The notes under the pieces: generated by a model | Database searches by the model: none | Told to the model about the DNA's origin: nothing | What the model saw: only the letters and a program-made list of their open reading frames with translations | NCBI GenBank assembly: GCA_014729725.1 | Contig: WJJL01000066.1 | Location: 1 to 39,099 of the forward strand | From: Candidatus Moraniibacteriota bacterium | GTDB lineage: Bacteria > Patescibacteriota > Minisyncoccia > CAIUEV01 > JAHKAQ01 | Length of the DNA: 39,099 bases | Direction of reading: 5' to 3' | Position numbers and translations under genes: made by a program | In this document: piece after piece, positions 15,660-24,474 of the stretch | Numbering within the stretch: the first letter of the stretch is position 1 | Layout of the letters: each line of letters begins with the position of its first letter

Positions 15660-16394
15660 TTATCTTTCCTTAGATTCTTTTTTAAAAACTTCCCCTTTAT
15701 AAATCCAAACCTTTACTCCAATCACTCCATAAGTGGTATAAGCGCAGGTTTTACCAAAATCTATATCCGCTCTTAAAGTGTGCAGCGGTATTCCTCCTCT
15801 GATCACCCACTCTTTTCTTGACATATCGGCCCCGTTTAATCTTCCGGAAACCATAATCTTTACCCCTTTTACGGCTCGTTGTTTAGAAACCGAATCTAAA
15901 GTTGATTTCAAAACTCTTCTAAAAGAAACTCTTTTTTCCAATTGTTCAGCCACATTTTGAGCTACCAAAACAGCATTTTCCTCAAAATCTCTAACCTCTT
16001 GAACATCAATTTCAACTCCGGTTTTAACAATCTTATTATTCTTATTATTAATCTTTTGATCAAAAGTTAAATTTTTGTTGGTTTTCAGTCTTTTAGATCT
16101 AATTGACATTAAAAGAGAGATTATGCCTTTTTTTATCTCCTCAATTCCGGATCCTCCTCTGCCAATAATAACCCCCGGACGGCCCGCCAAAATTTTAATA
16201 TTCATAATTCCTTCGGCTCTTTTAATAATCACCTCTTTTATCGCGCCGTTCTTCCATTTTTTCTTTATAAAATTCCTTACTTTAATATCTTCCTCCAGTC
16301 TGTCGCTGTAACTTTTATTAACATCAAACCATTTGGATTTCCACCCTTTATTTATGCCTATTCTAAAACTAATTGGATTTATCTTTTTTCCCAT
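15660..16394 (-). CDS. rpsC: Ribosomal protein S3
   Basis: This is small-subunit S3, 244 residues, part of the mRNA entry channel helicase. The start is MGKKINPISFRIGI. The KH domain has the ILAGRPGVIIGRGGSGIEE loop (about 69-87). The C-terminal domain has GVKIMVSGRLNGADMSRKEW and the AYTTYGVIGVKVWIYKGE end. An insertion of about 20 residues (KRLKTNKNLTFDQKINNKNN) lies between the KH domain and the VEIDVQEVR strand. L22 precedes it by 18 bases. Confidence 0.97.
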   Translation of the reverse strand: MGKKINPISFRIGINKGWKSKWFDVNKSYSDRLEEDIKVRNFIKKKWKNGAIKEVIIKRAEGIMNIKILAGRPGVIIGRGGSGIEEIKKGIISLLMSIRSKRLKTNKNLTFDQKINNKNNKIVKTGVEIDVQEVRDFEENAVLVAQNVAEQLEKRVSFRRVLKSTLDSVSKQRAVKGVKIMVSGRLNGADMSRKEWVIRGGIPLHTLRADIDFGKTCAYTTYGVIGVKVWIYKGEVFKKESKER

Positions 16395-16412
16395 ATTATT
16401 TAATTACATAAA

Positions 16413-16970
16413 TTACATACTTTTTCTTCTAAAAAACTTGTTTACCGCTCCTTTGATTTTACCGGAATTCAATTTGGATCCGCTATCTTGAGCTGTTTTC
16501 TTGTCTTTGGCTTTTGCCTTGCCTTTATTTTTTTTAGCAAGCATTTTATCCGCTTCTTTCATGGCTTTCTTGACTTGTTGGTAGCTTACAAAATTATCCG
16601 GTTTTTGTTTCTTAACCTCTTTTTGTCCTTTTCCTTTGACCACCTCGTTTAAAATAAGTTCTATATGGCAAGATCTTTTAAAAATCGGGTAGGCCCTGCC
16701 ATGCGCTCTGGGTCTCCATCTTTTTAAAACCCTGCCTTTATCAACTTTTATCTGTTCAATAAATAAATTATTCTTATCCAAACCAAAATTATTAACTCCG
16801 TTGGCTATACAAGAATCCACGAGCTTGATCAAAGGATCAGCCGTTTTCTTTAAAGAAAATTTTAACTGATTCTTAGCCTCATCAGTGCTTTTGCCTCTTA
16901 TTAAGTCGGCCACCAATCGAGCTTTTCTTTCTGATACTCTTAAATTTTTCAACTTGGCTTTTACTTGCAT
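16413..16970 (-). CDS. rplV: Ribosomal protein L22, with Lys-rich C-terminal extension
   Basis: This is large-subunit L22, lining the nascent-peptide tunnel. The conserved core covers about residues 1-112: LKNLRVSERKARLVADLIRG, then FIEQIKVDKGRVLKRWRPRA and the hairpin with GRAYPIFKRSCHIEL. About 70 further residues are Lys/Ala-rich with no recognised domain (AKKNKGKAKAKDKKTAQD), ending NKFFRRKSM. Normal bacterial L22 is about 110 residues. S19 lies 62 bases upstream. Confidence 0.96.
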   Translation of the reverse strand: MQVKAKLKNLRVSERKARLVADLIRGKSTDEAKNQLKFSLKKTADPLIKLVDSCIANGVNNFGLDKNNLFIEQIKVDKGRVLKRWRPRAHGRAYPIFKRSCHIELILNEVVKGKGQKEVKKQKPDNFVSYQQVKKAMKEADKMLAKKNKGKAKAKDKKTAQDSGSKLNSGKIKGAVNKFFRRKSM

Positions 16971-17032
16971 TTGAATAAAAATACTTTAAACATTAATTAA
17001 AAACTGCGCCTTTGGAAAAATTACCAAATGCA

Positions 17033-17329
17033 TTAAGCAGGTCCTTTAGCGGATTGTTCGATATCTTTTTGGATTTTACCTCCATGCTTGTTAAACTTTC
17101 GGGTATAAGAAAACTCGCCTAACTTATGTCCTACCATTTCTTCGCTAACAGAAACTTCTATAAATTCCTTTCCATTGTGAACTTCAAATTTATATCCTAT
17201 CATTTCAGGAATTATTGTGCAATCTCTTGCCCAGGTTTTAATTGCTGTTTTATCCTTAGAGTCCTTATTTTTTACTTTCTTTAATATATTTGAATCAACA
17301 TAAGGACCTTTTTTAATACTACGCGACAT
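17033..17329 (-). CDS. rpsS: Ribosomal protein S19
   Basis: This is small-subunit S19 of the 30S head, 98 residues as usual. Signs are MSRSIKKGPYVDSNILKKV, ARDCTIIPEMIGYKFEVHNG and the end GHKLGEFSYTRKFNKHGGK. It sits in the normal order between L2 (27 bases upstream) and L22. It has no extension or other oddity. Confidence 0.97.
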   Translation of the reverse strand: MSRSIKKGPYVDSNILKKVKNKDSKDKTAIKTWARDCTIIPEMIGYKFEVHNGKEFIEVSVSEEMVGHKLGEFSYTRKFNKHGGKIQKDIEQSAKGPA

Positions 17330-17356
17330 TTTATAAGTTTAACCATTTAAAAATTA

Positions 17357-18187
17357 CTACTTTTTGGCTTTTCTTCTTTGAAGAATGTATTTATCACTGG
17401 CTTTTTTCTTCTTTCGGGTTTTAACGCCTAAAGCATGTTTTCCCCATGGGGTTTTGGGGTACTTTAAGCCAATCGGTTGGTTCCCTTCCCCTCCACCATG
17501 CGGATGATCCGCCGGATTCATTACCTTACCCCTAACATGGGGTTTTTTGCCCATCAATCTGTTTCTGCCGGCTTTGCCGATTCTGATAGCATTGTTTTGA
17601 ATATTGGAAATCTGACCAATTGTAGCGTAACCGGTTTCCTTAACCAGTCTTATTTCTCCGGAGGGAATTTTTAATTGAGCAAAACCACCTTCGCACCCCA
17701 TTATTTTGGCAAAAGCTCCCGCTGATCGAGCCATTATACCTCCGGAGCCCGGATAAAGCTCAATATTACAAATCAAAGTCCCTGTCGGTATTCTGTTGAT
17801 CCGGGTTCGATTCCCCTCTTTTATCTCCACCTTTTCTCCAACTTTAATCTGCATGTCTTTTTTCATATTTTCAGTGGCCAAAAAATAATATTTTTTATCC
17901 TCTTTATCACCTACCAAGGCAATAAAAGCGCTTCTGGTAGGATCTTTTTGAACGCTTAAAATTTTATATGAACCTTCTTTTTGTTTAAAGTCAATAATTC
18001 TAAGCTTCTTTTTAGCTCCACCACCCCGATTTCTGACAGACATTCTGCCGCTTTTCATTCTTCCGGACCTTTTTTTATAGCTCTTAGTTAAAGGCTTGTA
18101 AGGCTTGGCTTTTTTATCCACATTCTCCCCATAAACATAGGATAACATTCTTTTGCCTCTATTTTTAATCTTTTTAACTACCAACAT
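17357..18187 (-). CDS. rplB: Ribosomal protein L2
   Basis: This is large-subunit L2, 276 residues, needed for subunit joining and peptidyl transfer. Motifs are KSGRMSVRNRGGGAKKKLRI, GSGGIMARSAGAFAKIMG and the C-terminal GKKPHVRGKVMNPADHPHGG with the critical His of the transferase centre region. Length is normal. A tRNA-like GGTTCGATTCC in the DNA (17803-17813) is only coding sequence. L23 precedes it by 12 bases. Confidence 0.98.
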   Translation of the reverse strand: MLVVKKIKNRGKRMLSYVYGENVDKKAKPYKPLTKSYKKRSGRMKSGRMSVRNRGGGAKKKLRIIDFKQKEGSYKILSVQKDPTRSAFIALVGDKEDKKYYFLATENMKKDMQIKVGEKVEIKEGNRTRINRIPTGTLICNIELYPGSGGIMARSAGAFAKIMGCEGGFAQLKIPSGEIRLVKETGYATIGQISNIQNNAIRIGKAGRNRLMGKKPHVRGKVMNPADHPHGGGEGNQPIGLKYPKTPWGKHALGVKTRKKKKASDKYILQRRKAKK

Positions 18188-18199
18188 AATAAATAAATC

Positions 18200-18721
18200 T
18201 TATGAATTTATGGAATATCCTTTCTTTAAAGTAATAATCGCCTTTTTCCAGGAAATTCTTTTTCCCCAGGTCAATCCAAAGCGTTTCTTTTTAGGCTTAT
18301 AATTAATTATATTTACATTATCCACTTCCACCGAATAATAATCTTGAATCGCTTCTTTAATCTGATTCTTATTGGCTTTTTTGTTCACTCTAAAAGTATA
18401 CTTACCATTTTGCTTTTGATTTAAACTTTTTTCTGTATCCATAACCTCTAAAATAAATCTATAAGCTTGAAAGGCTTTTTTCTTGCTTTTTTTAAATTTG
18501 GACTTTTTTGCTTTTGAGCTTTTTTTGCTTTTTTTTAATCTTTCTTGAGATTTGGGAGCTTTGGTCTTTTTGCCTGTCTTTTCTTTGTCTTGAGCAACTT
18601 TATTTTTGGAAGAGGTTTTTTTCTTGTCTGAATCGGAAACTTTCCCCTTGGTTTTTGAGGATTTACTCGAATCTTTCTGCTTTTGCTTTTTTATTCCAAA
18701 TTTTTCAAAAATGCTTGACAT
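18200..18721 (-). CDS. rplW: Ribosomal protein L23, with long Lys/Ser-rich N-terminal extension
   Basis: This is large-subunit L23 at the tunnel exit, where trigger factor and SRP dock. It is 173 residues against about 95 normally. The L23 core begins near residue 84 (AFQAYRFILEVMDTEKSLNQ) and includes YTFRVNKKANKNQIKEAI and the final strand. The first about 83 residues are repetitive Lys/Ser/Thr, apparently disordered. Because L23 is a docking site, the extension could affect ribosome-associated factors; this is inference. L4 lies 17 bases upstream. Confidence 0.95.
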   Translation of the reverse strand: MSSIFEKFGIKKQKQKDSSKSSKTKGKVSDSDKKKTSSKNKVAQDKEKTGKKTKAPKSQERLKKSKKSSKAKKSKFKKSKKKAFQAYRFILEVMDTEKSLNQKQNGKYTFRVNKKANKNQIKEAIQDYYSVEVDNVNIINYKPKKKRFGLTWGKRISWKKAIITLKKGYSINS

Positions 18722-18738
18722 AACAACAATTATAATAA

Positions 18739-19506
18739 TTACTTAGTCTTTTTAATAGACTTGGGGTTCTTTTTTTTAGCCTTATCTTGAAGTTTATTAT
18801 CCTGATTTCTTGACTTTTTTTGTTCTTTTGACCTGCTTTTATCTTGATCAATATTTTTCTTCTCCTTATTTTTTTCCTTTTGAGAATATTTATCCATATA
18901 ATATTGAACAGCTGCTTGATCAAAATAAACAAATTTATAATTCAACAAATCAAGACAACAAATCTGACCGGCTAAGCGATATTTACTAAACTTAATATTA
19001 TTTAAAGATTTTTCCAAATTTTCATTTCTTTCTTTGGTAATAACAAAGGTTTTTTTATCAAAAGTCTTTAATTTCTTAAACAAACCGGCCATTTTTTTGG
19101 TATCGGGCCTATCCAATTTAAAATCGTTAACAATCTTTATTTCATTATCCTTTAATTTAGCGGATAAAATACTTAAAAAAGCCTTTTTCTTCATTTTTTT
19201 GTTAATCTTTTTTTTGAAATTTCTGCTGTTTCTGGGTCCAAAAATAATTCCCCCGCCCCTAAAGATAGGGTTTCTGATAGATCCGGTCCTGGCATTGCCG
19301 GTTCCTTTTTGCCTCCAGGGTTTTCTTCCTCCCCCTCTTACTTCAGATTTAATTTTGGTGTGCGCAATGGGTCTTCTCTTATTGGAAGCAAGACTAACAG
19401 CCACTTGATATACCAAATCATGGTTAATAGCTAAATCAAAAATTTCTTTTTTTAAATCAATATCCTTGAGTTTTTTTGATTCCAGATTGTATAAAGGCTG
19501 CTTCAT
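18739..19506 (-). CDS. rplD: Ribosomal protein L4, with charged C-terminal tail
   Basis: This is large-subunit L4, 255 residues. It has the tunnel loop with GGGRKPWRQKGTGNARTGSI and the core strand FVITKERNENLEKSLNN. The family length is about 205; the remaining about 45 residues are Lys/Gln/Asp-rich (EKNKEKKNIDQDKSRSKEQK), another lineage-specific tail. In E. coli L4 represses its own operon; no equivalent leader was identified here. The gene follows L3 with 8 bases between. Confidence 0.96.
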   Translation of the reverse strand: MKQPLYNLESKKLKDIDLKKEIFDLAINHDLVYQVAVSLASNKRRPIAHTKIKSEVRGGGRKPWRQKGTGNARTGSIRNPIFRGGGIIFGPRNSRNFKKKINKKMKKKAFLSILSAKLKDNEIKIVNDFKLDRPDTKKMAGLFKKLKTFDKKTFVITKERNENLEKSLNNIKFSKYRLAGQICCLDLLNYKFVYFDQAAVQYYMDKYSQKEKNKEKKNIDQDKSRSKEQKKSRNQDNKLQDKAKKKNPKSIKKTK

Positions 19507-19514
19507 ATCAAAAT

Positions 19515-20066
19515 TTAACTGTTAATTTTTTCAATATAAACTTTTCTCCCCCGGGATCCTGGAATAGAACCGGAAATTAATAATTCCTGCTCTTTCTCTC
19601 TTACTTGCATAATTCGTAAATTCTTAATGGAGACTTGTTTAAAACCCATCCGACCCGCCATTTTTTTACCTTTCATTACATGTTGGGGAAAGGCACTGCC
19701 GATAGCACCTGTTTGCCTTAAATCATGACGATGGCCATGAGTGGCGATACCTCCTTTAAAACCGTGTCTTTTTACCACTCCCTGAAATCCTTTTCCTTTG
19801 CTTTTAGCGGTTACCTTAACTTTATCGTTTTGCTTAAACAAATTAACCGATACTTCCTGATCTTGTTTAAATTGATCCAGATTTTTTCCTCTGTATTCTT
19901 TGATATTTTCATCATTGCCAACAACTACAGCCTGATAACCATCTTTAGCTGCCTCTTTGATCTTGATCACCTTTAAAGGAGCGCACTTAACTCGAGTTAC
20001 AGGATAAACATTCCCTTTTTCATCCCAAACCTGACTCATATCGATTTTTTCTCCTATTATAAACAT
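19515..20066 (-). CDS. rplC: Ribosomal protein L3
   Basis: This is large-subunit L3, 183 residues, shorter than the common 205-210. It starts MFIIGEKIDMSQVWDEKGNV, matching the usual start of the family (M-x-F-I-L-G-x-K-x-G-M-T-Q), so the first ATG is right. The VKRHGFKGGIATHGHRHDLR loop with GSAFPQHVMKGKKMAGRMG reaches the transferase centre. The shortening is in the middle strands, common in CPR. It is the first gene after the terminator between S10 and L3. Confidence 0.96.
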   Translation of the reverse strand: MFIIGEKIDMSQVWDEKGNVYPVTRVKCAPLKVIKIKEAAKDGYQAVVVGNDENIKEYRGKNLDQFKQDQEVSVNLFKQNDKVKVTAKSKGKGFQGVVKRHGFKGGIATHGHRHDLRQTGAIGSAFPQHVMKGKKMAGRMGFKQVSIKNLRIMQVREKEQELLISGSIPGSRGRKVYIEKINS

Positions 20067-20347
20067 TTGATAAAAAAAATATTAATAATGATTATTTAGT
20101 GTTGCCGATTAATTCAAGTAAATCCAATCATCGATATTCTCTTGCATACAGGGATTATTTAATAAATCCAACTTGCCCTTTCTTTGATTTTTAAAAAATG
20201 ATTTTTAAAAAATTTACAAATCCTAAATTTAAAAGCTACACCAATTTAAAATTTTTGCAAGGATTAAAATAAAGACAGGTAAAACTGCCTTTATTTTATC
20301 AATTAACAGGCAAAAATATATTAAATAAAATTCCCAACAGACAAAAA
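20067..20347 (-). other. Leader region between S10 and L3 (promoter region for the L3-L15 block)
   Basis: This 281-base AT-rich stretch includes the terminator-like hairpin at 20265-20298. A promoter for the downstream ribosomal block is expected after it. The best guess is TTGAAT-N17-TAATCA (about 20094-20122), which is weak. A tandem repeat of GATTTTTAAAAAAT type lies near 20185-20213. No gene or riboswitch was recognised. Confidence 0.45.
20265..20298 (-). terminator. Intrinsic terminator after S10
   Basis: On the minus strand TAAAATAAAGGCAG pairs with CTGTCTTTATTTTA around a 6-base loop: 14-base arms with one mismatch (G-U). The 3' arm is U-rich. It lies 50 bases downstream of the S10 stop and would end or attenuate tuf-S10 transcription. 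Confidence 0.65.
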
Positions 20348-20680
20348 TTACATTTTGACCTCAATATTGACTCCCGCCGGTAAATCAAGATTTACCAGAG
20401 ACTCAACCGTTTGAGGGGAATAATCTTCAATATCAAGCAGTCTTTTATGGGTTCTCATTTCGTATTGATCCTTGGCATATTTATGCTTAAAGGTGGAGCG
20501 ATTAACGGTAAACTTCCTGATTACCGTGGGTAATGGAACAGGTCCAATAACTTTTGCTCCAGTTCTTTGAGCCGTATCAATAATCTGCATTGTTGATTGA
20601 TCAATAACTCGATGATCATACCCTTTAATTTTTATCCTTATTCTGGATTTTTCTTCCTCTTGAGCTTTCTTTGGTGCCAT
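20348..20680 (-). CDS. rpsJ: Ribosomal protein S10
   Basis: This is small-subunit S10, also known as the transcription antitermination factor NusE. It is 110 residues. Signs are [33 protein letters not shown] and the [20 protein letters not shown] block. The end [15 protein letters not shown] is normal. It starts 28 bases after tuf, so the two are probably one transcript. The next ribosomal gene (L3) is 281 bases away past a terminator. Confidence 0.97.
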   Translation of the reverse strand: MAPKKAQEEEKSRIRIKIKGYDHRVIDQSTMQIIDTAQRTGAKVIGPVPLPTVIRKFTVNRSTFKHKYAKDQYEMRTHKRLLDIEDYSPQTVESLVNLDLPAGVNIEVKM

Positions 20681-20708
20681 TTATAAAAATATTTTTAAAA
20701 AACAATTA

Positions 20709-21902
20709 TTATTTAATCACTTTGGTTACCACTCCGGCTCCCACAGTTCTTCCTCCTTCTCTAATAGCAAATCTCATTTCCTTTTCCATGGCAACATTGG
20801 AAACCAATTTTACCTTAATACTGACCGTGTCTCCCGGCATAACCATTTCAGTTCCTTCCGGTAAAGTAACCTCTCCTGTAACATCAGTAGTCCTGACATA
20901 GAATTGAGGTTTATAACCAGTAAAAAATGGAGTGTGTCTACCGCCTTCCTCTTTGGTTAATACATATACTTCCGCTTCAAATTCACTGTGAGGAGTAATG
21001 GAACCGGGTTTGGCTAATACCTGGCCTCTTTCCACATCTTCCTTTTTTATTCCGCGAAGCAAAATTCCGGCATTGTCTCCGGCCTGACCTCTGTCAAGTT
21101 CTTTATTAAACATTTCCACTCCGGTAACTACAGTTTTTTGAGTATCTTTTAAACCGACAATTTCCACTTCCTCATTTACATTTACAACGCCTCTTTCGAT
21201 TCTTCCGGTAACAACGGTTCCTCTACCTTCTATGGTGAAAATATCCTCAATGGGCATTAAGAAAGGTTTATCAATATCTCTTTCCGGTTCCGGGATTTTT
21301 TCATCAAGCGCTTCTACCAAATTTAAAACCGCCTTAACATTTTCATCATCTTTATCTTTAGCTTCAAGAGCCTTTAAAGCGGAACCTTTAATAATCGCGG
21401 CATTGTCCCCGTCAAACTCATATTTGTTCAACAACTCTCTGATTTCGCTTTCCACTAATTCAAGTAATTCCGGATCATCAACCTGGTCCACTTTGTTTAA
21501 AAACACCACAATTGAAGGTACGCCCACTTGTCTGGCTAAAAGTAGATGTTCTCTGGTTTGGGGCATTGGTCCGTCAGCGGCGGAAACCACCAAGATGGAA
21601 CCATCCATTTGAGCGGCTCCGGTAATCATATTTTTAATATAATCGGCGTGTCCGGGACAGTCTACATGAGCATAATGTCTTTTCTCGGATTCATATTCCA
21701 CATGCGCGGTGGCAATAGTGATTCCTCTTTCTTTTTCTTCCGGAGCGGCGTCGATTTGATCCACTCCTTTTTCGGTAACTTTTTTACCGACAATTTTAAG
21801 GCTATGCAAGATAGCGGCGGTCAAAGTTGTTTTACCATGATCAACATGACCTATGGTTCCTACATTTACATGTGGTTTACTTCTATCAAATTTTTCAGAC
21901 AT
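20709..21902 (-). CDS. tuf: Elongation factor Tu
   Basis: This GTPase delivers aminoacyl-tRNA to the ribosome. It is 397 residues, the usual length. G1 is GHVDHGKTT (18-26), G3 is DCPGH and G4 is NKVD. The switch I region reads [15 protein letters not shown], and the C-terminal domain ends [11 protein letters not shown]. All motifs are intact. An AAGGA about 9 bases before the ATG is one of the few clear Shine-Dalgarno sites in the window. Two tandem promoters lie upstream (22087-22115 and 22187-22215). fusA, rpsG and rpsL, often found before tuf, are not here. Confidence 0.99.
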   Translation of the reverse strand: MSEKFDRSKPHVNVGTIGHVDHGKTTLTAAILHSLKIVGKKVTEKGVDQIDAAPEEKERGITIATAHVEYESEKRHYAHVDCPGHADYIKNMITGAAQMDGSILVVSAADGPMPQTREHLLLARQVGVPSIVVFLNKVDQVDDPELLELVESEIRELLNKYEFDGDNAAIIKGSALKALEAKDKDDENVKAVLNLVEALDEKIPEPERDIDKPFLMPIEDIFTIEGRGTVVTGRIERGVVNVNEEVEIVGLKDTQKTVVTGVEMFNKELDRGQAGDNAGILLRGIKKEDVERGQVLAKPGSITPHSEFEAEVYVLTKEEGGRHTPFFTGYKPQFYVRTTDVTGEVTLPEGTEMVMPGDTVSIKVKLVSNVAMEKEMRFAIREGGRTVGAGVVTKVIK

Positions 21903-22086
21903 TTTTAAAATTCCTTTTAAAGACCAACCCCAACTTTATAATTTAAAAAGTTGAGTTTTATCCAGCCGGCCTTTTTTAGTTAACTACTTATTTTATTAAT
22001 TTTATTGATTCTTTAAGATTATATAAAAAATAACTTCATTTGGAAAAAATCAAAAGAAGCTTATATAAATGATTTTCTATTAATTA

Positions 22087-22115
22087 TTAATAACGAAAAT
22101 TTCATATAAAGTCAA
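22087..22115 (-). promoter_or_regulatory. Proximal tuf promoter (P2)
   Basis: On the minus strand TTGACT and TATTAA are separated by exactly 17 bases. It lies about 185 bases upstream of the tuf start, leaving a long leader. It is one of the best consensus matches in the window. Confidence 0.7.
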
Positions 22116-22186
22116 GAGTGCTTGGACTAATTGAAAGTTTGTTTTATAGTACCGCTCTTAAAGGTGGTTCTACAATACGAATTCCA

Positions 22187-22215
22187 ATATTAAGTTCTTA
22201 AATTCCATTGTTCAA
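22187..22215 (-). promoter_or_regulatory. Distal tuf promoter (P1)
   Basis: On the minus strand TTGAAC-N17-TAATAT. It lies exactly 100 bases upstream of P2, so tuf probably has two tandem starts, as often seen for highly expressed translation genes. Confidence 0.65.
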
Positions 22216-22289
22216 AACCCAAAACCCACCCTTGTAATTTTAAATCCTATTAAATAAAATATTCCGTATAATAAAATGACCCTGGTCAG

Positions 22290-22336
22290 ATCCGAATAAA
22301 TCATAACTAACTTATAATAATGCCACTTATTCGGAT
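22290..22336. repeat. Inverted repeat between the PAS-GAF gene and tuf
   Basis: ATCCGAATAA and TTATTCGGAT form a perfect 10-base inverted repeat with a 27-base loop. It lies 39 bases after the PAS-GAF gene stop and 75 bases upstream of tuf P1. There is no U-tract, so it is either an atypical terminator or a binding site. Confidence 0.4.
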
Positions 22337-22374
22337 ATTTTAACATGTATTACAAAAGCATATCCATAAATTTA

Positions 22375-24474
22375 TTAAACTTTTTTGTTTTTTTCCCAAA
22401 AATCCTCTAAAATATTGGCGGTTTGAGCGCAGAAAACATCAAAAAAATAAAGATCTTGAGTGGAAAAAGCCTCTTTTTTTCTAAATCCAAAAAATAAACA
22501 CCCGGACAATTCTCCCTTGGAAATTAAAGGCAAAAGGATAAATTGTTTGAGTTTATCCTGATTACAAAACATTTTCAAAGAATAATCAGCGGAAAACCCT
22601 TGAATTCTTACCTTGTTTTTTACAAAATCCTTTAAATAATCAGGAGTTTTGGGTTTGATTAAAAAATAGCTGGGGATATTATCATTCTCATTTTTCACCG
22701 GCCTTTCTCTAATAAGTTGAATGAATTTTTTATTCTCTTTATCAAATTGATAAATAGCACAGTAATCAGCTCCGGATATTTCATAAGCCGAAGTTAAAAT
22801 AAACTTATACACCTTTTTCTTGTTTTTGCTTTCATCTACTTTTAAATTCAATAATATAGCAAGTTTTCTATTTATCACCCCCAAATGCTTATAAGACTCC
22901 AACAATCTTTTCTCAGATTTTCTTTGCTCGCTAATGTCGGTTACTATTAAAATCATCCCTATAATCCGACCGGCTTTATCTTTCTTAAAGTTCCAGTCAA
23001 ATCTAAGTTCCATTGATTCCTTTTTTTGAGTCTTAAAGCTTGAAAAAAAACTTTTAGGATTGAACTTTTTATCAAAAATATTTTGGATATTTAATTTTAA
23101 TTCCGTTTTTATTCTTTCGCTTTGAGCCATTTGCCAAAGTTTTTTAGAAATACAGCTTTGTTTGGATTTAAGTTTTAATAATTCCAAATAACGATCATTG
23201 CAAAACATAATCCTTCCTTTTTTGTTTATTTCAACTATTCCATAAGGAATAGCTTCAATAAGTTCGCGGTATTTTTTGTTTGATTTTTCCAGCATAAACT
23301 GGGCTTTTTTTCGAGCGCTTATATCTTCCATAAGGGCTTCCACTCCAATCATCTGGTTTTTGTTTTTTTCGTCATACAATGGCTTTATGTGATAACTAAA
23401 ATAAATTTTTTTACCCCATTTTGAAGTATAAGGTCTTTGACCAATTACGGGCTTGTGAGTTTTAATGCATTTTTTAAAATCCTGAGAAATTCCGGCTTTT
23501 ACCAAAAACGGGAAAGTAAGGATATTTATTTTTTTAGTTTCCTTAGCTGAAGGAGAACCCAAAATATTTAACAATTTAGTGTTAACCTCCATTATCCTGC
23601 CCTTTAAATCAACTGAGATAATACCAATGGGAGCGTTCTCCATCAACATTCTATATTTTTTTTCGCTTTCCATAAGATCCTTAAGAATCTGTTTTCTGTC
23701 GGTAATATCCAATATTACCCCTACCAATCCTTTAATTTTGCCTTTGGCGTCTCTAAAAACCGCCTTATTAAAAATAACATCATGGTTTTTCCGATCAGCA
23801 AATTGCACTTTTGATTCATAAACTTGCACTCCGCCTTTTTTGATTAGATCCAAATCTTTTTTATGATAAACTTCAGCTAATTTTCTGGGTATTCTTTTAG
23901 CAAAATCAAAAACGGTTTTTCCCTTAATATTGTTTCTGTCGGAATTTAAAATTCTATCAGCAAATACTTGATTGCAACCTAAATAACGCCCTTTTTCATC
24001 TTTATAAAAAATGGGGCTGGGGATGGTATCGATTAAAATTTCCAAAAATTTTTTTTGATCCTTAATTTCCTCAACAGCTCTTTCTTTTTCAGTAATATCC
24101 CTGCCTCTGGCTTGAATTTCTATCAGATTGCCTTTTTTATCAAATTTGGGAAAACTAACCCATTCAATCCAAATATCTTCTTTGGTTTTGCTTTGAAATC
24201 TGTCTTTGCAAATCACAAAATCTTTGGTTTTTTTAAGATTTTTGATAAAATTTGAGAATTCTTTTTTTTGGTACTTCTTATTAAAATCAAGTAGTTTTTT
24301 CCCCAATAAATCATGTTTTTGTTTAGTAAAAAGTTTAGCGTACCTTGAGTTAATAAAAGTTATAGTTGAATCCGGCAGATAGTGACAAACAAATTGGCTT
24401 TTACTTTGAATAAGATTTTTTTGATTATTGCCGTTTCGATTTGTTTCTAAAAAAACATTTTTAACAAAATTCAT
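22375..24474 (-). CDS. Orphan sensory protein with four PAS domains and a GAF domain
   Basis: This is a 699-residue soluble protein. Four PAS domains can be read: about 25-135 (YLPDSTITFINSRYAKLF), 145-260 (TIPSPIFYKDEKGRYLGCNQ), 268-385 (ENAPIGIISVDLKGRIMEVN) and 396-515 (EAIPYGIVEINKKGRIMFCN). Each has the usual D-I-T/S dimer end (for example GRDITEKER, ILDITDRKQ). A GAF-type domain (about 530-690) ends the protein. No histidine kinase, GGDEF, EAL, phosphatase or DNA-binding output follows, and there is no membrane segment. It therefore senses a small molecule or redox state but must signal through another protein. Its own promoter lies at 24502-24530. The next gene downstream is tuf. Confidence 0.85.
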   Translation of the reverse strand: MNFVKNVFLETNRNGNNQKNLIQSKSQFVCHYLPDSTITFINSRYAKLFTKQKHDLLGKKLLDFNKKYQKKEFSNFIKNLKKTKDFVICKDRFQSKTKEDIWIEWVSFPKFDKKGNLIEIQARGRDITEKERAVEEIKDQKKFLEILIDTIPSPIFYKDEKGRYLGCNQVFADRILNSDRNNIKGKTVFDFAKRIPRKLAEVYHKKDLDLIKKGGVQVYESKVQFADRKNHDVIFNKAVFRDAKGKIKGLVGVILDITDRKQILKDLMESEKKYRMLMENAPIGIISVDLKGRIMEVNTKLLNILGSPSAKETKKINILTFPFLVKAGISQDFKKCIKTHKPVIGQRPYTSKWGKKIYFSYHIKPLYDEKNKNQMIGVEALMEDISARKKAQFMLEKSNKKYRELIEAIPYGIVEINKKGRIMFCNDRYLELLKLKSKQSCISKKLWQMAQSERIKTELKLNIQNIFDKKFNPKSFFSSFKTQKKESMELRFDWNFKKDKAGRIIGMILIVTDISEQRKSEKRLLESYKHLGVINRKLAILLNLKVDESKNKKKVYKFILTSAYEISGADYCAIYQFDKENKKFIQLIRERPVKNENDNIPSYFLIKPKTPDYLKDFVKNKVRIQGFSADYSLKMFCNQDKLKQFILLPLISKGELSGCLFFGFRKKEAFSTQDLYFFDVFCAQTANILEDFWEKNKKV

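Noticed and set aside
15582-15660. Short frame reading LGVIRLAPEFYTRALNA after S3
   Set aside because: It has no start codon, overlaps the hairpin sequence and matches no family; it is probably chance within the gap.
17801-17816. tRNA T-loop-like CCGGGTTCGATTCCCC
   Set aside because: It lies inside the L2 coding sequence on the opposite strand, and no acceptor or anticodon stem can be built around it.
7444-21908. Many 60-126 codon ORFs on the plus strand opposite the secD and ribosomal genes
   Set aside because: They are antisense shadows of conserved genes, rich in Leu, Phe and Ser, with no family features.
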